Source: an uncultured Bacteroidales bacterium
GTDB taxonomy: Bacteria; Bacteroidota; Bacteroidia; Bacteroidales; P3
DNA: 64,000 nt
Assembly (NCBI GenBank): GCA_900316965.1
Contig: ONEY01000003.1
Span: forward strand, 62,001 to 126,000
Reading direction: 5' to 3'
How positions within the stretch are numbered: position 1 is the stretch's first letter; each line of letters opens with the position of its first letter. Shown one piece after another: positions 1-9,186 of this stretch. The notes under the pieces were generated by a model. The model saw only the letters and a program-made list of their open reading frames with translations. It had not been told where the DNA came from and searched no databases. Both the position numbers and the translations under genes were made by a program.

Positions 1-17
1 TATAAATATTAAACACC

Positions 18-113
18 ATGAACAAGTATATAAAAATCATTAATTTAGCATTATTATCATTAGCTTTCTTCACCACTAAAGCACAGATAGGCTATAAACA
101 CATGTCTCTGTAA
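18..113 (+). pseudogene. Orphan signal peptide, remnant of an exported protein
   Basis: An ATG at 18 opens a 31-codon frame ending in TAA at 111-113. The peptide is almost only a Sec signal: basic start (MNKYIK), hydrophobic core rich in L/A/F, and a plausible signal-peptidase site after TKA-Q, followed by just nine residues. This looks like the 5' stub of a secreted protein cut short by a stop, next to an intact secreted gene with a similar leader. It may be a decayed tandem copy. A genuine micropeptide cannot be excluded; the window edge hides the upstream region. Confidence 0.4.
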
Positions 114-152
114 CTATTATTGTCGACAAACCTTAAATATAATCAATAAAAT

Positions 153-1661
153 ATGAAAAAATTATTAGTTATACTGGTTTTTTCATCGTTGTGCTATACA
201 GCAACATCACAAGATACGATAACTACGAGTGACACAGGGTATCTCTTTCCACCCAATAGCGTCTTTTGTACTAGCTCTATGTATGGGACATATGAATGTT
301 GGTTGTATGAAATACCGACGACTCCAGGCATGCGTATATATGGGCTCTCCACCTGTTTGGCTCAATGCCCAGGCGTTGGAACAACATTAAAGCTGATGAA
401 ATACATAGGGCCGCCGTCATTTTTGGATAGCGCGGACAGTGATTACCATATTCGACAGGGGCTGTTTTTGAATATGCCGCCATCTTACTATTTTGAAAAG
501 GTTGACGAGGTAAATATCTACTGCGGATGTCCGCCAACAAGACTGATACCCTCGGATGTGTTTGACACGGTATGGGCCCTTTATGAGGAACGGTTCAGAC
601 GTCCATATATCACAGACAGTTCACGTTATTTTGTGGGGTGGGAAGGCATACCTGAATATCCTATAACAGGTTGGGTTCTTACCCGCCATTTTTGTCATGA
701 TACTATATTTTGTGCGGAAATTGAAAAAATCATAGACTTCAATCCTGAAAATGATCCACCCTTCGGGGAATATGAATACACTCGATGTCGATTCTGGAAA
801 AGTAGTTTTTCGAGAATTAACGTTTTCCCCATTCTTGACAGCTCATACCTGCCAGATCCGAATCGTACGTGTTTGCCGCGTTCATGCCCCTCGGTGTACG
901 ACCTAAGGGTCTCGGCCTACCACAGGGACGCCTCATTCTTTTGGAGCGGCGACACGATGCACTGCGGATACGAGCTGGCGTACGGACTTGCAACAGAGCC
1001 TTACAGCGAATACAGCGTCATCAGCACAGCCGATACCATGTGCCTATTCGGATCCTTGATGCCGGAAACGGAGTATGCCTGTCGAGTGCGTGCCATGCGC
1101 TGCTACCCCGACGGTGACACGGTATGGAGCCGCTGGAGCGACACGGTGCATTTCCACCGACCGTACTATACCGTTGTCGCCCGACCCAACAACATTAACT
1201 GGGGCTATGTCAATGGTGGAGGGAGGTATGACCCGGACGTAGATGTCACGATACAGGCGCATCCTCACGGCACCAATCACAGATTTGTGGAGTGGGGGGA
1301 CGGCGACAACAGCAATCCCCGCACATTCACATTGGTGTGCGACACTGTGTTCGTGGCTTTTTTTGTCGAAGATACAGTTGCTGACACGACAGAGGTGCGT
1401 GTCGACCCCGTATTGGAGAGGCAGGCCACTGTCGTCAGGCCAAACCCTTTCGGGGACAAGCTTGAGGTGGAGTCGGATGTGGAGATTGAGGAGATAGAAC
1501 TTTGCGACATGAAGGGCAGGCTGGTACTAAGGAAGACATGCAATGCTTCTCGAGCCTCGTTGGCAACAGCGGAATTGCCAGAGGGTGTATACCTGCTGCG
1601 CATAAGAACATCGGAGTGCATATCAACGAGACAGGTCGTGAAGATAGGCGACAAACTGTGA
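153..1661 (+). CDS. Secreted T9SS cargo protein with type A sorting domain
   Basis: A 502-residue exported protein. Residues 1-20 form a signal peptide ending near ATS-Q. About 20-235 is a Cys-rich region I do not recognise. About 240-335 resembles a fibronectin type III fold, starting after CPSVYDLRVS and ending in TVWSRWSDTV. About 337-405 resembles a divergent InlB B-repeat (VARPNNINWGYVNGGG, then RFVEWGDGD). About 424-502 is a type IX sorting domain: VRPNPFGDKLEV, LCDMKGRLV, LPEGVYLLRI and a short basic end. Family knowledge says such proteins cross the outer membrane by T9SS and are anchored or released after CTD cleavage. The 5' half is AT-rich and the 3' half GC-rich, suggesting a mosaic origin. 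The substrate is unknown; it is more likely an adhesin or surface protein than an enzyme, since no catalytic motif was seen. Confidence 0.85.
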   Translation: MKKLLVILVFSSLCYTATSQDTITTSDTGYLFPPNSVFCTSSMYGTYECWLYEIPTTPGMRIYGLSTCLAQCPGVGTTLKLMKYIGPPSFLDSADSDYHIRQGLFLNMPPSYYFEKVDEVNIYCGCPPTRLIPSDVFDTVWALYEERFRRPYITDSSRYFVGWEGIPEYPITGWVLTRHFCHDTIFCAEIEKIIDFNPENDPPFGEYEYTRCRFWKSSFSRINVFPILDSSYLPDPNRTCLPRSCPSVYDLRVSAYHRDASFFWSGDTMHCGYELAYGLATEPYSEYSVISTADTMCLFGSLMPETEYACRVRAMRCYPDGDTVWSRWSDTVHFHRPYYTVVARPNNINWGYVNGGGRYDPDVDVTIQAHPHGTNHRFVEWGDGDNSNPRTFTLVCDTVFVAFFVEDTVADTTEVRVDPVLERQATVVRPNPFGDKLEVESDVEIEEIELCDMKGRLVLRKTCNASRASLATAELPEGVYLLRIRTSECISTRQVVKIGDKL

Positions 1662-1774
1662 TTCAAATTGACAACCACCGAAAACATCACCCCAAACATA
1701 GTAATATCTGCAATATTTCGGTCTTTCTGCCCTTTTCTGCTTGTATTGCCCACTCGCACAAGCAGTAATAATGT

Positions 1775-1817
1775 TAAACAAAAAAGACTTTTCTTCTGAA
1801 AAGCCTTTTTTGTTTTT
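1775..1817. terminator. Bidirectional intrinsic terminator
   Basis: The arms at 1775-1793 and 1798-1817 pair almost perfectly (one A-C mismatch) around the loop TTCT. A-rich and T-rich flanks give a U tract on either strand. It lies between the convergent T9SS cargo gene and the sigma factor gene and can serve both. Confidence 0.8.
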
Positions 1818-1838
1818 ATCTATATATCTATATTAAAA

Positions 1839-2429
1839 TTAGAATTCAACATACATGTTGTGTTCTCTGGCGAGACGACGCAGATTAATAATGGCATATC
1901 GCATACGGCCCAAAGCGGTGTTGATACTTACGCCTGTCTTTTCAGCTATCTCTTTGAAGTCATAGCGTCCATAATGACGCAAAATAACAACACGGCGCTG
2001 TTCCGGAGGAAGCATTTTAACCAGTTTACGAATATTTGCGTTGGTCTGTTTGCGCATAATCTGCTTCTCAATGTTCTCATCGTGCAGCTTGAGAGTATCC
2101 ACAACATCACAGTCAGGACGATTGGGAACAATAGGCATCTTGCCAATACGGCGGAAATAGTCCACAATAAGATTGTGGGCAATACGCATCACCCAATGTA
2201 TAAACTTGTTCTCGTCTTTATAATAGCCCGAGTTGATTGTATATACAACCTTGTAAAAAGTATCCTGGAAAATATCATCGGCAATATCTTTATCCTTAAC
2301 TACAGAAAAAATATAGCCATAAACCTTCGATTGATACCTGGAAAGCAAAGCCTCGAAGCATGAATAATCACCTTCTTTGAAACCTAAAATCAATTCATTG
2401 TCTGTAAGACTGCACGTTGTTACGTCCAT
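1839..2429 (-). CDS. ECF-type sigma-70 family RNA polymerase sigma factor
   Basis: A 196-residue group 4 (ECF) sigma factor. Sigma region 2 spans about 25-95, with FQDTFYKVVYT and the -10-recognition-like segment FIHWVMRIAHNLIVDYFRR. Region 4 spans about 130-190, with LPPEQRRVVILRHYG and the helix-turn-helix DFKEIAEKTGVSINTALGRM. Length is normal for the family. The sequence resembles the Bacteroidales ECF group that includes P. gingivalis SigP, which is linked to T9SS gene expression; that link is inference here, prompted by the neighbouring T9SS cargo gene. No anti-sigma factor gene is adjacent. A strong promoter lies about 90 bases upstream. The start ATG at 2429 follows a roughly 80-base leader. 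Confidence 0.92.
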   Translation of the reverse strand: MDVTTCSLTDNELILGFKEGDYSCFEALLSRYQSKVYGYIFSVVKDKDIADDIFQDTFYKVVYTINSGYYKDENKFIHWVMRIAHNLIVDYFRRIGKMPIVPNRPDCDVVDTLKLHDENIEKQIMRKQTNANIRKLVKMLPPEQRRVVILRHYGRYDFKEIAEKTGVSINTALGRMRYAIINLRRLAREHNMYVEF

Positions 2430-2518
2430 TTTTAACCTCCTAATTTTTGGGTTTACAAAATAACTGATAATTCTGTTCGATAGGGCATTAGGTTTAGTTA
2501 TACATTGATTTCAAAATG

Positions 2519-2550
2519 CAAAGATACAAAGTTTATTTTAAACAGACAAA
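2519..2550 (-). promoter_or_regulatory. Promoter of the ECF sigma factor gene
   Basis: On the minus strand, TTTG (2547-2550), a 20-base spacer, then TATCTTTG (2519-2526). This is a full match to the Bacteroidota housekeeping promoter. Transcription would start near 2512, giving a leader of about 80 bases. Confidence 0.8.
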
Positions 2551-2696
2551 GTTCTACGCAATTTTTTTTATTTTAGTATATGATACGATCACTTTATTGT
2601 GTTAAAAACAAAAAAGATTGAAAAAAATTCTCGTCGACTTATGAGGATCTTAAAAACAAAAACTTATTGATCATACCCATGGTCAAACGTCTAACT

Positions 2697-3623
2697 TTAA
2701 ACGCTGGCATGAATCATTTCTATGATTTTGTCACGATTTGAGTCAAGCCCGTCAGCACCCTCAAGCCAACGAATATCAACACCGTTGCGTTCCATTCGGC
2801 GAAACCATGTCATCTGACGTTTCGAAAATCGACGTATGTCGGTATATAAATTGGTATACATCTCATCATAAGAGTAGTCTTCTGTAAGATATCTGGCCAC
2901 ATGCTTATACTCCAAGCCATACCTTAATAAACGCTCCCTGGGGACACCATTATCAAGCAAAGCCTTTACCTCGTCAATCATACCCTCCTGAAGACGCTGA
3001 CGCAATCTTATACCAATACGCTCTACGACAACCTCTCGTGGGAATCGTACTCCCACGACAAGATGCCGCATAATTGGAAGATGAGTAAATTGGTCAGGGT
3101 GCTGGAGTCGGAACTCCTGTATTTCGAGAGCACGCAAAAGACGATCGCGAGTCTCGGTGTCAGTATGGTTGTGCAACTTGACAAGCGACGCCAGTCGCGC
3201 CGACAATTCCTCATCACTATGTTCCTGCAGAGATCGACGATATTCAGCGTCTACAGGTGCGTCAGGCAACTGATAGCCACGAATGATAGACTCGACATAC
3301 ATCCCTGTACCGCCACACATGATAGGTTGGCGTTTTCGCTCTAATATAGAATTAAATGCGGCGATAAAATCATTCTGAAACTGATAAAGGTTATACTCCT
3401 CTCCGGCATCCCGGATGTCAACCAAATGACAAGGTATCGTCTTATTGGGAAGATGATACTCTGCCATATCCTTCCCGGTACCAATATCCATGCCCCGAAA
3501 CACTTGTCGTGAGTCCGCGCTGATAATCTCACCGTCAACGCAGTCGGCCACAGACACAGCCAGCGACGTTTTGCCGCAGGCTGTAGGCCCCAAAATAGTC
3601 AACAATAATGGTGCCTGTTCCAA
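2697..3623 (-). CDS. miaA: tRNA dimethylallyltransferase
   Basis: A 308-residue MiaA, which transfers the dimethylallyl group to N6 of A37 in tRNAs reading UNN codons, in the cytoplasm. The P-loop is LGPTACGKTS at residues 11-20. It is followed by the family motif ISADSRQVFRGMDIGTGKD and then CGGTGMYVESIIRGYQLPDAP. The C-terminal half carries GLEYKHVARYL and FSKRQMTWFRRM, which contact tRNA. Length is typical. It starts six bases after the stop of the upstream OmpA-family gene, so the two are probably co-transcribed. Confidence 0.96.
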   Translation of the reverse strand: MEQAPLLLTILGPTACGKTSLAVSVADCVDGEIISADSRQVFRGMDIGTGKDMAEYHLPNKTIPCHLVDIRDAGEEYNLYQFQNDFIAAFNSILERKRQPIMCGGTGMYVESIIRGYQLPDAPVDAEYRRSLQEHSDEELSARLASLVKLHNHTDTETRDRLLRALEIQEFRLQHPDQFTHLPIMRHLVVGVRFPREVVVERIGIRLRQRLQEGMIDEVKALLDNGVPRERLLRYGLEYKHVARYLTEDYSYDEMYTNLYTDIRRFSKRQMTWFRRMERNGVDIRWLEGADGLDSNRDKIIEMIHASV

Positions 3624-3629
3624 GTGAAA

Positions 3630-6305
3630 TTAGTCTTCAAAAGTGAGCTTGCCCCGCTGTTTATCAAACTGGTAAGCGCCAAAACGGCTCAAACCCTCTC
3701 TATTGATGATAAACTTATAGTCAACTCCCTTGACCACGACGACCTCGACATTGAAAAGATGTTTCTGACCTATCTGCATCTCCTTGAAAATGATGGTGGT
3801 CTTGTCGATAATATTTCCGTCAGGATCAAAAGCATTATCTCTATCGGGGAAATCCTCTTTATTGATTCGACGCTGATAAAGGAAATTCATGGCCTCTTCC
3901 CAAGCAATAGCTATAGGCTCGGCATAGCGCTCGTCAATAAGCATAGGCATCATCGACCCATTGACTATGCACTCTATCTCACCCTTTGCCGATGATATCA
4001 TTGTGGCTGGTATTGTGCCCTCGTCGTGAATAATCTCAGGTTTATAATCACTTTCAGGTATAGGAGTGTTCACCAAATCAATAACCTTGCCATCCTCTGT
4101 ACGTTTAACTGTGGGGGAATCTGAAGCCAAGTTGTTGATAAGCCGTTTGGAGACATAGTCGGTACGAAGGATAAGGAATTCCAAACGTCGGTTCAGCAAA
4201 TGCGCGGCTTCCTGACGGCCTTTGTCATTCATATGGGCAATGTAGTCACACTCGAGTGTGGTACCCTCCGAGAAAGAATATGGTTTTCCATCAACTCGAA
4301 CGGTGATATTACGGTCAAGAGTGCGTGGCACTCGCTCAGCATAACCTTTTGCCACCAAACGCTCCGGCTCAATACCTCTAGAGATAAGATAGTCAACGAC
4401 CGACTGAGCACGGCGCTGTGACAAGGTGTCGTTTGTCAATCCCAGGAAAGGACGACAGTCGGTATGTGCGCGAAGTTCGACGACAATATTAGGATTGTTG
4501 ACCATAACAAGATAAAGGTCCATCAGAGAATCCATAAATTCCTCTTTGAGATCCCATTTAGCCAGGTCATAACGTATTTCTGGGAGCACAACAGGCTGCT
4601 TTGGCACCGGCTCAAGACGAAAATCATGAACCAAATCCTTGTCTGTATTGTAGCCACATGTGCTTTCTGAACCCTCTATAGAGAAATAGTCAACTTTTGA
4701 GACATACATTTTGTAAACAACATTGCGCATTATTTGGTCTTGACCAAAGCGGTAGAAACCCTGCTTATTAGTGTAGGTCTCGAATTCCTTACCGTCAGAA
4801 CCCACAATGCGAACCTTAGCATGCTCTACAAGCTGCATCGATTTCTCATCGCGGATAGTTCCCTCAATGCTATAAAGCAGCGGGGGCAATTCAAAATAAT
4901 AAAGGTCGTCATTGATAGGAGGAACCTTTTTGCCCTTCTTGTCGGTTTTCTTATTGTGGGGATCTTCAAAAGGACGGTTGGATGAAAAATATCCTCGCTC
5001 CATCATGTAATGATGATTACCAGGATAGTACACAATACTCATCTCATCGTATGAAGAGTTGATAGGTATGCCGAGATTTTCGGGAGTTGACCATTTACGA
5101 CCATTTTTAGCCGAGCGGAAAATGTCAAGTCCACCAACACCAGGCAGACCATTAGAAGAAAAATAAAGTGTAGAGTCGTTGCGCAATGTCGGGAATACTT
5201 CTCGTCCCGGACTGTTCACTGTACTGCCAAGGTTGACAGGTGTACCAAAATCATCATCGACAGATTTACGTGTGACCATCCAAAGGTCATAGTCACCATA
5301 ACCATTAGGCATATCCGACGAGAAATACATGGTCAGCTGGTCATTGGTCAAGGTAGGATAGAGATAATTATAGGAGGTGTCGCCAAGGTTGATTTTGACT
5401 GGCTCAGACCACTCTCCGTTCATTTCAGCGGCATCATCCTTTTTCCCTTTACCTTTGCGAGACGCACTGTTGTCAAGTGTCGCATCTCCTTTTTTAGAAT
5501 AATAGACATAGCAGCCTTGAGTTTCATGCTCGCGACTATCGCAACGCGAGAAATAGATTGTGTTGCCATCGGGTGAGAACCAAGCCTCTCCCTCATTCAC
5601 AGGAGAATTAATCACCTGGCTCTTCTCAAAAAGCTCCGGTTCATCTGTCCAGTTGCCTTTACGATCTTGGAACACAGTGTAGAAATCCGAGAATGCCTGA
5701 CCCGTCCATGCGTCGTGTTTCTCCTTGTCGCTCGAAGGAAATCGCGAGGAGGTGAAAACAAGACGAGAGGTATCGTCTCCCATGAATCGTGGAGCCCAGT
5801 CATTGTAGTCGGTCGACCACTTTTCAAGCTTAACAATATTGTGACGAGTGCGATTCATGAAAAGCTGATTGACATAGATTATCGAAGCCTTGCGTTGTTG
5901 TGCCAACTTGTCGTCGGGCACAAGCTCTAAGTATTTGGCATAGTATTCGTCAGCCTCATCAAACTTGTTTTCAAAACGGTACATCTCGGCCATGTAATAA
6001 TAAAGCTTCGGCTCAGTGTTGTAGTATTTTTGGTTGATAAGACGTTTGTATACACGCTCTGCTTTGGGAAAATTATTCATAAGCCTATAGCACTCGCCCA
6101 TCTGGAAATAGCAGCGATTCTTTTCCGCCTTATTCGACGATATTTTGTTGTAAGCCTCCTCATACTTTTCCAAAGCGGCTATATACTGCTTCTGGTTGAA
6201 AAGGTCGTCGGCTTTTTGAGCGAGACTTTTGGTCTGAGCAAAGGCTACAGATGATAAAAAAAGCGAAACTGCGAGCAGCAAAAGACTTTTTTTGAATGTT
6301 TTCAT
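3630..6305 (-). CDS. TPR / PD40 propeller / CRD / OmpA-family envelope protein
   Basis: An 891-residue exported protein. I start it at the ATG at 6305 (MKTFKKSLLLLAVSLFLSS..), giving a clean signal peptide cleaved near AFA-Q; an in-frame start 17 codons earlier would bury that signal. Order of domains: TPR-like helices about 25-155; PD40/WD40-like beta-propeller about 165-465, with repeats such as LYFSSNGLPGVGGLDIFRSA; carboxypeptidase-regulatory-like domain about 475-565; OmpA C-terminal domain about 572-720, with VELRAHTDCRP and LSQRRAQSVVDYLISRGI; and about 170 extra residues. The order matches P. gingivalis PorE, a T9SS-associated protein thought to bind peptidoglycan, but it is much longer, and many Bacteroidota have non-T9SS paralogues with the same order. 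A periplasmic scaffold role is inferred. Confidence 0.85.
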   Translation of the reverse strand: MKTFKKSLLLLAVSLFLSSVAFAQTKSLAQKADDLFNQKQYIAALEKYEEAYNKISSNKAEKNRCYFQMGECYRLMNNFPKAERVYKRLINQKYYNTEPKLYYYMAEMYRFENKFDEADEYYAKYLELVPDDKLAQQRKASIIYVNQLFMNRTRHNIVKLEKWSTDYNDWAPRFMGDDTSRLVFTSSRFPSSDKEKHDAWTGQAFSDFYTVFQDRKGNWTDEPELFEKSQVINSPVNEGEAWFSPDGNTIYFSRCDSREHETQGCYVYYSKKGDATLDNSASRKGKGKKDDAAEMNGEWSEPVKINLGDTSYNYLYPTLTNDQLTMYFSSDMPNGYGDYDLWMVTRKSVDDDFGTPVNLGSTVNSPGREVFPTLRNDSTLYFSSNGLPGVGGLDIFRSAKNGRKWSTPENLGIPINSSYDEMSIVYYPGNHHYMMERGYFSSNRPFEDPHNKKTDKKGKKVPPINDDLYYFELPPLLYSIEGTIRDEKSMQLVEHAKVRIVGSDGKEFETYTNKQGFYRFGQDQIMRNVVYKMYVSKVDYFSIEGSESTCGYNTDKDLVHDFRLEPVPKQPVVLPEIRYDLAKWDLKEEFMDSLMDLYLVMVNNPNIVVELRAHTDCRPFLGLTNDTLSQRRAQSVVDYLISRGIEPERLVAKGYAERVPRTLDRNITVRVDGKPYSFSEGTTLECDYIAHMNDKGRQEAAHLLNRRLEFLILRTDYVSKRLINNLASDSPTVKRTEDGKVIDLVNTPIPESDYKPEIIHDEGTIPATMISSAKGEIECIVNGSMMPMLIDERYAEPIAIAWEEAMNFLYQRRINKEDFPDRDNAFDPDGNIIDKTTIIFKEMQIGQKHLFNVEVVVVKGVDYKFIINREGLSRFGAYQFDKQRGKLTFED

Positions 6306-6626
6306 ATATATACGATAATCTATTATTCTAATATAAATACATAATTCACAATGCATTAAACCTTAACATAAAAAGAATTTAATGCACATATTCAAATTGC
6401 TAAAATACACATTTTTTCTTAATTAAAACATATAATCATTCAAAAAAAAGATTTAACGTTGTTGTTGGCTATTACCCGACGACACAAAAAAAACAGGGCC
6501 CGAGAAACCTAATATCGAAAAAAACACCCGTAATTATAATAAAAAACAAACATCTGCGTAAAGAGAATAGAACAAAGTAAAATGAAATTTCAAAACCAAG
6601 TCATCAAAAAAAAGGCAATCGGATAG
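6306..6626. other. Divergent AT-rich intergenic region
   Basis: About 320 bases between divergent genes (OmpA-family on the minus strand, EamA transporter on the plus strand). It is strongly A-rich with several A runs. It should hold both promoters, but I could not place a confident TTTG/TAnnTTTG pair on either strand. No convincing small gene or hairpin was seen. Confidence 0.5.
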
Positions 6627-7544
6627 ATGAAGAAAGCATTAATAGGCCATCTGGCATGCGCCTTGACATATATCATATTTGGAATAAATATCGTCGCCTG
6701 TCGCGACATAGCCATAGATGCCACTCTATCGCCTATGGTGCTCTTCAGCATGCGAGCCCTCCTGGCGGGATTATTGTTTTGGGGAGCATCCCTGATAGTA
6801 CCCAGAGAGAAGGTCGCGAGTGCCGACCTTATAAAAATTGCCGGCGCCGGAGTATTGGGTATATTCCTGCCTCAACTGACATTCCTCTTCGCCATAACCA
6901 TGACTGCTCCTGTCGACCTATCAATAATCAACAGCATTACTCCCATCCTAACCATGTTTGCCGCCGCAATATTTCTTCGCGAGCCCATAACATGGAAAAA
7001 AGTGATAGGTGTTGCCATAAGTTTTGGCGGTATAGTATGGCTAATACTACAAAGTGTCGCCACCGGCGACGGCGCCAACGCCACACAACTTGGAGGCGTG
7101 CTGCTGTGTATAGCAAACAGCACAGTTTTCGCTTTATATCTAGGCACTTGCCGCCCTCTCACAATGAAATACTCATCCTTAACAATGATGAAATGGATGT
7201 TTCTTGTGTCCTTTTTGCTCTCTCTGCCTTTCACCCTACCGCAACTGGGCGGCACCAATTTCGCAGCGGTGCCCTCCAAGGTATGGTGGGAAACGGCATA
7301 TCTCATAGTCTTTGCCACTTTCATAGCCTATTTTCTCATACCTATAGGTCAGCAGCGCATACGCCCAACTCTGGTGAGTATGTACGGATACCTTCAACCC
7401 ATCATAGCCACATCAATAGCAATAATGGCTGGAATGGACAACCTTTCCGTCACCAAAATAATAGCAGCCCTGCTGGTATTTGCTGGCGTATATGTAGTGA
7501 ACAAAAGCAAGGCGGCAGTGATTGAGACACCAAAACAGATCTAA
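6627..7544 (+). CDS. EamA/DMT-family inner-membrane transporter
   Basis: A 305-residue polytopic membrane protein with about ten hydrophobic helices in two EamA repeats (roughly 8-140 and 155-292), as in drug/metabolite transporters such as RhaT- and YdcZ-like exporters. Typical features are the Pro/Gly-rich helix ends, LPQLTFLFAI and SLPFTLPQL between helices, and the second-repeat motif SMYGYLQPIIATSIAIMAG. The substrate cannot be predicted; members export amino acids, metabolites or drugs. It stands alone and converges on the LolC/E-like gene so tightly that both stop codons share the four bases CTAA at 7541-7544. Confidence 0.9.
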   Translation: MKKALIGHLACALTYIIFGINIVACRDIAIDATLSPMVLFSMRALLAGLLFWGASLIVPREKVASADLIKIAGAGVLGIFLPQLTFLFAITMTAPVDLSIINSITPILTMFAAAIFLREPITWKKVIGVAISFGGIVWLILQSVATGDGANATQLGGVLLCIANSTVFALYLGTCRPLTMKYSSLTMMKWMFLVSFLLSLPFTLPQLGGTNFAAVPSKVWWETAYLIVFATFIAYFLIPIGQQRIRPTLVSMYGYLQPIIATSIAIMAGMDNLSVTKIIAALLVFAGVYVVNKSKAAVIETPKQI

Positions 7545-8752
7545 ATCTTGGCTCGGCGCACAGTAAGCCACACTACGAAAGAGGAAAGCAGCATAACTAT
7601 CAGAAACGTGGCTATAAAATCGACCACACGCATAGCTACTGGGAAAGCGTCGACCACAGCATTGGCACCTAGTTTTATTATGCCGAAATGCTGCTGAAGC
7701 AAACAGATGACAAATCCCAAAACAAGGCCCGTAACCACTCCTACAAGGGCTATCAAAATACCCTCGGCAAAGAATGTCTTACGTATGTGCCTGCGTTCCA
7801 TACCCATAGAGCGAAGAGTGGCTATATCTTTGGTCTTGTTTATGATAAGCAACGAAAGCGAAGCCACCAAATTGAGAGTGGATATTAGCACAATCAACGA
7901 GAGTATGAGGAACACACCGAGTCTTTCGGAACGGAATATTTTATAGTACAACGGTTTCTGGTCAAAGCGGTCTTTCACCGTGTAGCCATCGCCCAAAAGA
8001 TGACGTATCTCTTTTTTTACACTTTCCAATGGCCTTCTTCCTTCGCAAGTTATCGCCAACGAAGTCACCTCGTCGGCGTCGTAGCCCATAAGCATCCTCA
8101 CAAAGTCGATATCGGTCACCACATATAGGTTGTCGATCTCTTCCTGTATTCGAAAAGTGCCCGCAGGATAGGCGTAGCCATTGTTAAACGCCTCGTCAAG
8201 AGAAAAGCCCAGCGAGGATGAGCCTCGTTTGGGAATATGCACAGCCAAAGGCATATTGGTCATCGAATTGACGCCCAAACGTATCATAATGTTCCATCCC
8301 ATAAGAAGGAATGGGAAATCACCCAAAGAGTCTCTACTTTTCAGAAGATATTGTCCCTCGGCAAGCATGGTGTCGAGCCCCGAAGAGGCACCATATGTAG
8401 AATCGACTCCCCTCAATTGAACTATGGCCTCAGCTTGTCGCATAGTAATCCATGCGTTTTCCTCGACAATTTGAGACACATTGGCTACTCCGTCAACATG
8501 TGACAGCGCATCATAGTCTATTTCCGAGGTGTGGAGTGTTTTGCCTTGCGATGGTTCAACGAGCAATTCGGGGTCAAAGACATTGAAGAGCGACTGTGTC
8601 AACTCTCCTATGCCATTATATACAGACATGACGACAACCAAAGCTATGGTGCTGACAGTAATTCCCGCCAATGAAATCCATGAGATGAGGTTGATAACCG
8701 TCTTTTCCTTGCGGGAGAAAAGGTAGCGCAGAGCGATAAAAATGGAAGGCAT
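7541..8752 (-). CDS. LolC/LolE-like FtsX-family ABC permease
   Basis: A 403-residue FtsX/MacB-type permease. One transmembrane helix lies near residues 20-45 (IISWISLAGITVS.. region), followed by a periplasmic domain of about 200 residues, then three C-terminal helices (about 275-400) with the FtsX signature KTKDIATLRSMGMERRHIRK. This architecture matches LolC/LolE, which extract lipoproteins from the inner membrane with the ATPase LolD. Many Bacteroidota have a single LolE-like permease next to rbfA, as here. No lolD is adjacent. The gene follows rbfA by 25 bases on the same strand and is probably in its operon. Confidence 0.85.
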   Translation of the reverse strand: MPSIFIALRYLFSRKEKTVINLISWISLAGITVSTIALVVVMSVYNGIGELTQSLFNVFDPELLVEPSQGKTLHTSEIDYDALSHVDGVANVSQIVEENAWITMRQAEAIVQLRGVDSTYGASSGLDTMLAEGQYLLKSRDSLGDFPFLLMGWNIMIRLGVNSMTNMPLAVHIPKRGSSSLGFSLDEAFNNGYAYPAGTFRIQEEIDNLYVVTDIDFVRMLMGYDADEVTSLAITCEGRRPLESVKKEIRHLLGDGYTVKDRFDQKPLYYKIFRSERLGVFLILSLIVLISTLNLVASLSLLIINKTKDIATLRSMGMERRHIRKTFFAEGILIALVGVVTGLVLGFVICLLQQHFGIIKLGANAVVDAFPVAMRVVDFIATFLIVMLLSSFVVWLTVRRAKI

Positions 8753-8777
8753 TGTGGAAATGCTTTTAAAGCTACCG

Positions 8778-9164
8778 CTATTGTTTTAAAAGATTCTCGA
8801 TGTTTTCGATATAGTCGAGAGTGTCGTCGAGATAGAATTCCAACGCAGGAATGATACGGAGCTGCTTGCCTTCGCGCATTCCCAGACGACGACGGATATC
8901 GGCGGCATGAGTGAGAATAGCGTCGATAACAGTTTGCTTGGTGGCTTTGGTGTTGGAAGGCATATCGGGCACAGCACCCTCGGGCATAACACCAACTGGG
9001 TATATACTCACATACGCGCGGGCAATACTAAGGTCACTGGTTATCCTCACCTTGGTGACAGTAATGAGAGAGTTGCCGATTTTGGGCTTCATTTCCCTCA
9101 GAAAAATATCGCCCAAATCCTGTTGTATAAGTCGAGAGATTTTATTTTGTCGTGTAGAGTCCAT
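8778..9164 (-). CDS. rbfA: Ribosome-binding factor A
   Basis: About 128 residues. I start it at MDSTRQNKISRL (ATG 9162-9164) because RbfA proteins begin just before this R-x-x-(K/R)-(I/V)-x-x-x-I segment; the longer frame would overlap the preceding gene. RbfA binds the 30S subunit and helps 16S 5'-end maturation. Characteristic segments are QQDLGDIFLREM, ITVTKVRITSDLSIARAYVS and the KH-like end GKQLRIIPALEFYLDDTLDY. It sits 22 bases after the outer-membrane protein gene and 25 before the permease gene. Confidence 0.93.
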   Translation of the reverse strand: MDSTRQNKISRLIQQDLGDIFLREMKPKIGNSLITVTKVRITSDLSIARAYVSIYPVGVMPEGAVPDMPSNTKATKQTVIDAILTHAADIRRRLGMREGKQLRIIPALEFYLDDTLDYIENIENLLKQ

Positions 9165-9186
9165 GGGAGGAAGTGCGGTGATTTGT

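Noticed and set aside
6656..7525. A 289-codon frame overlapping the EamA transporter
   Set aside because: Out-of-frame shadow with His/Arg/Ser-rich low-complexity content; the transporter frame has helices and family motifs.
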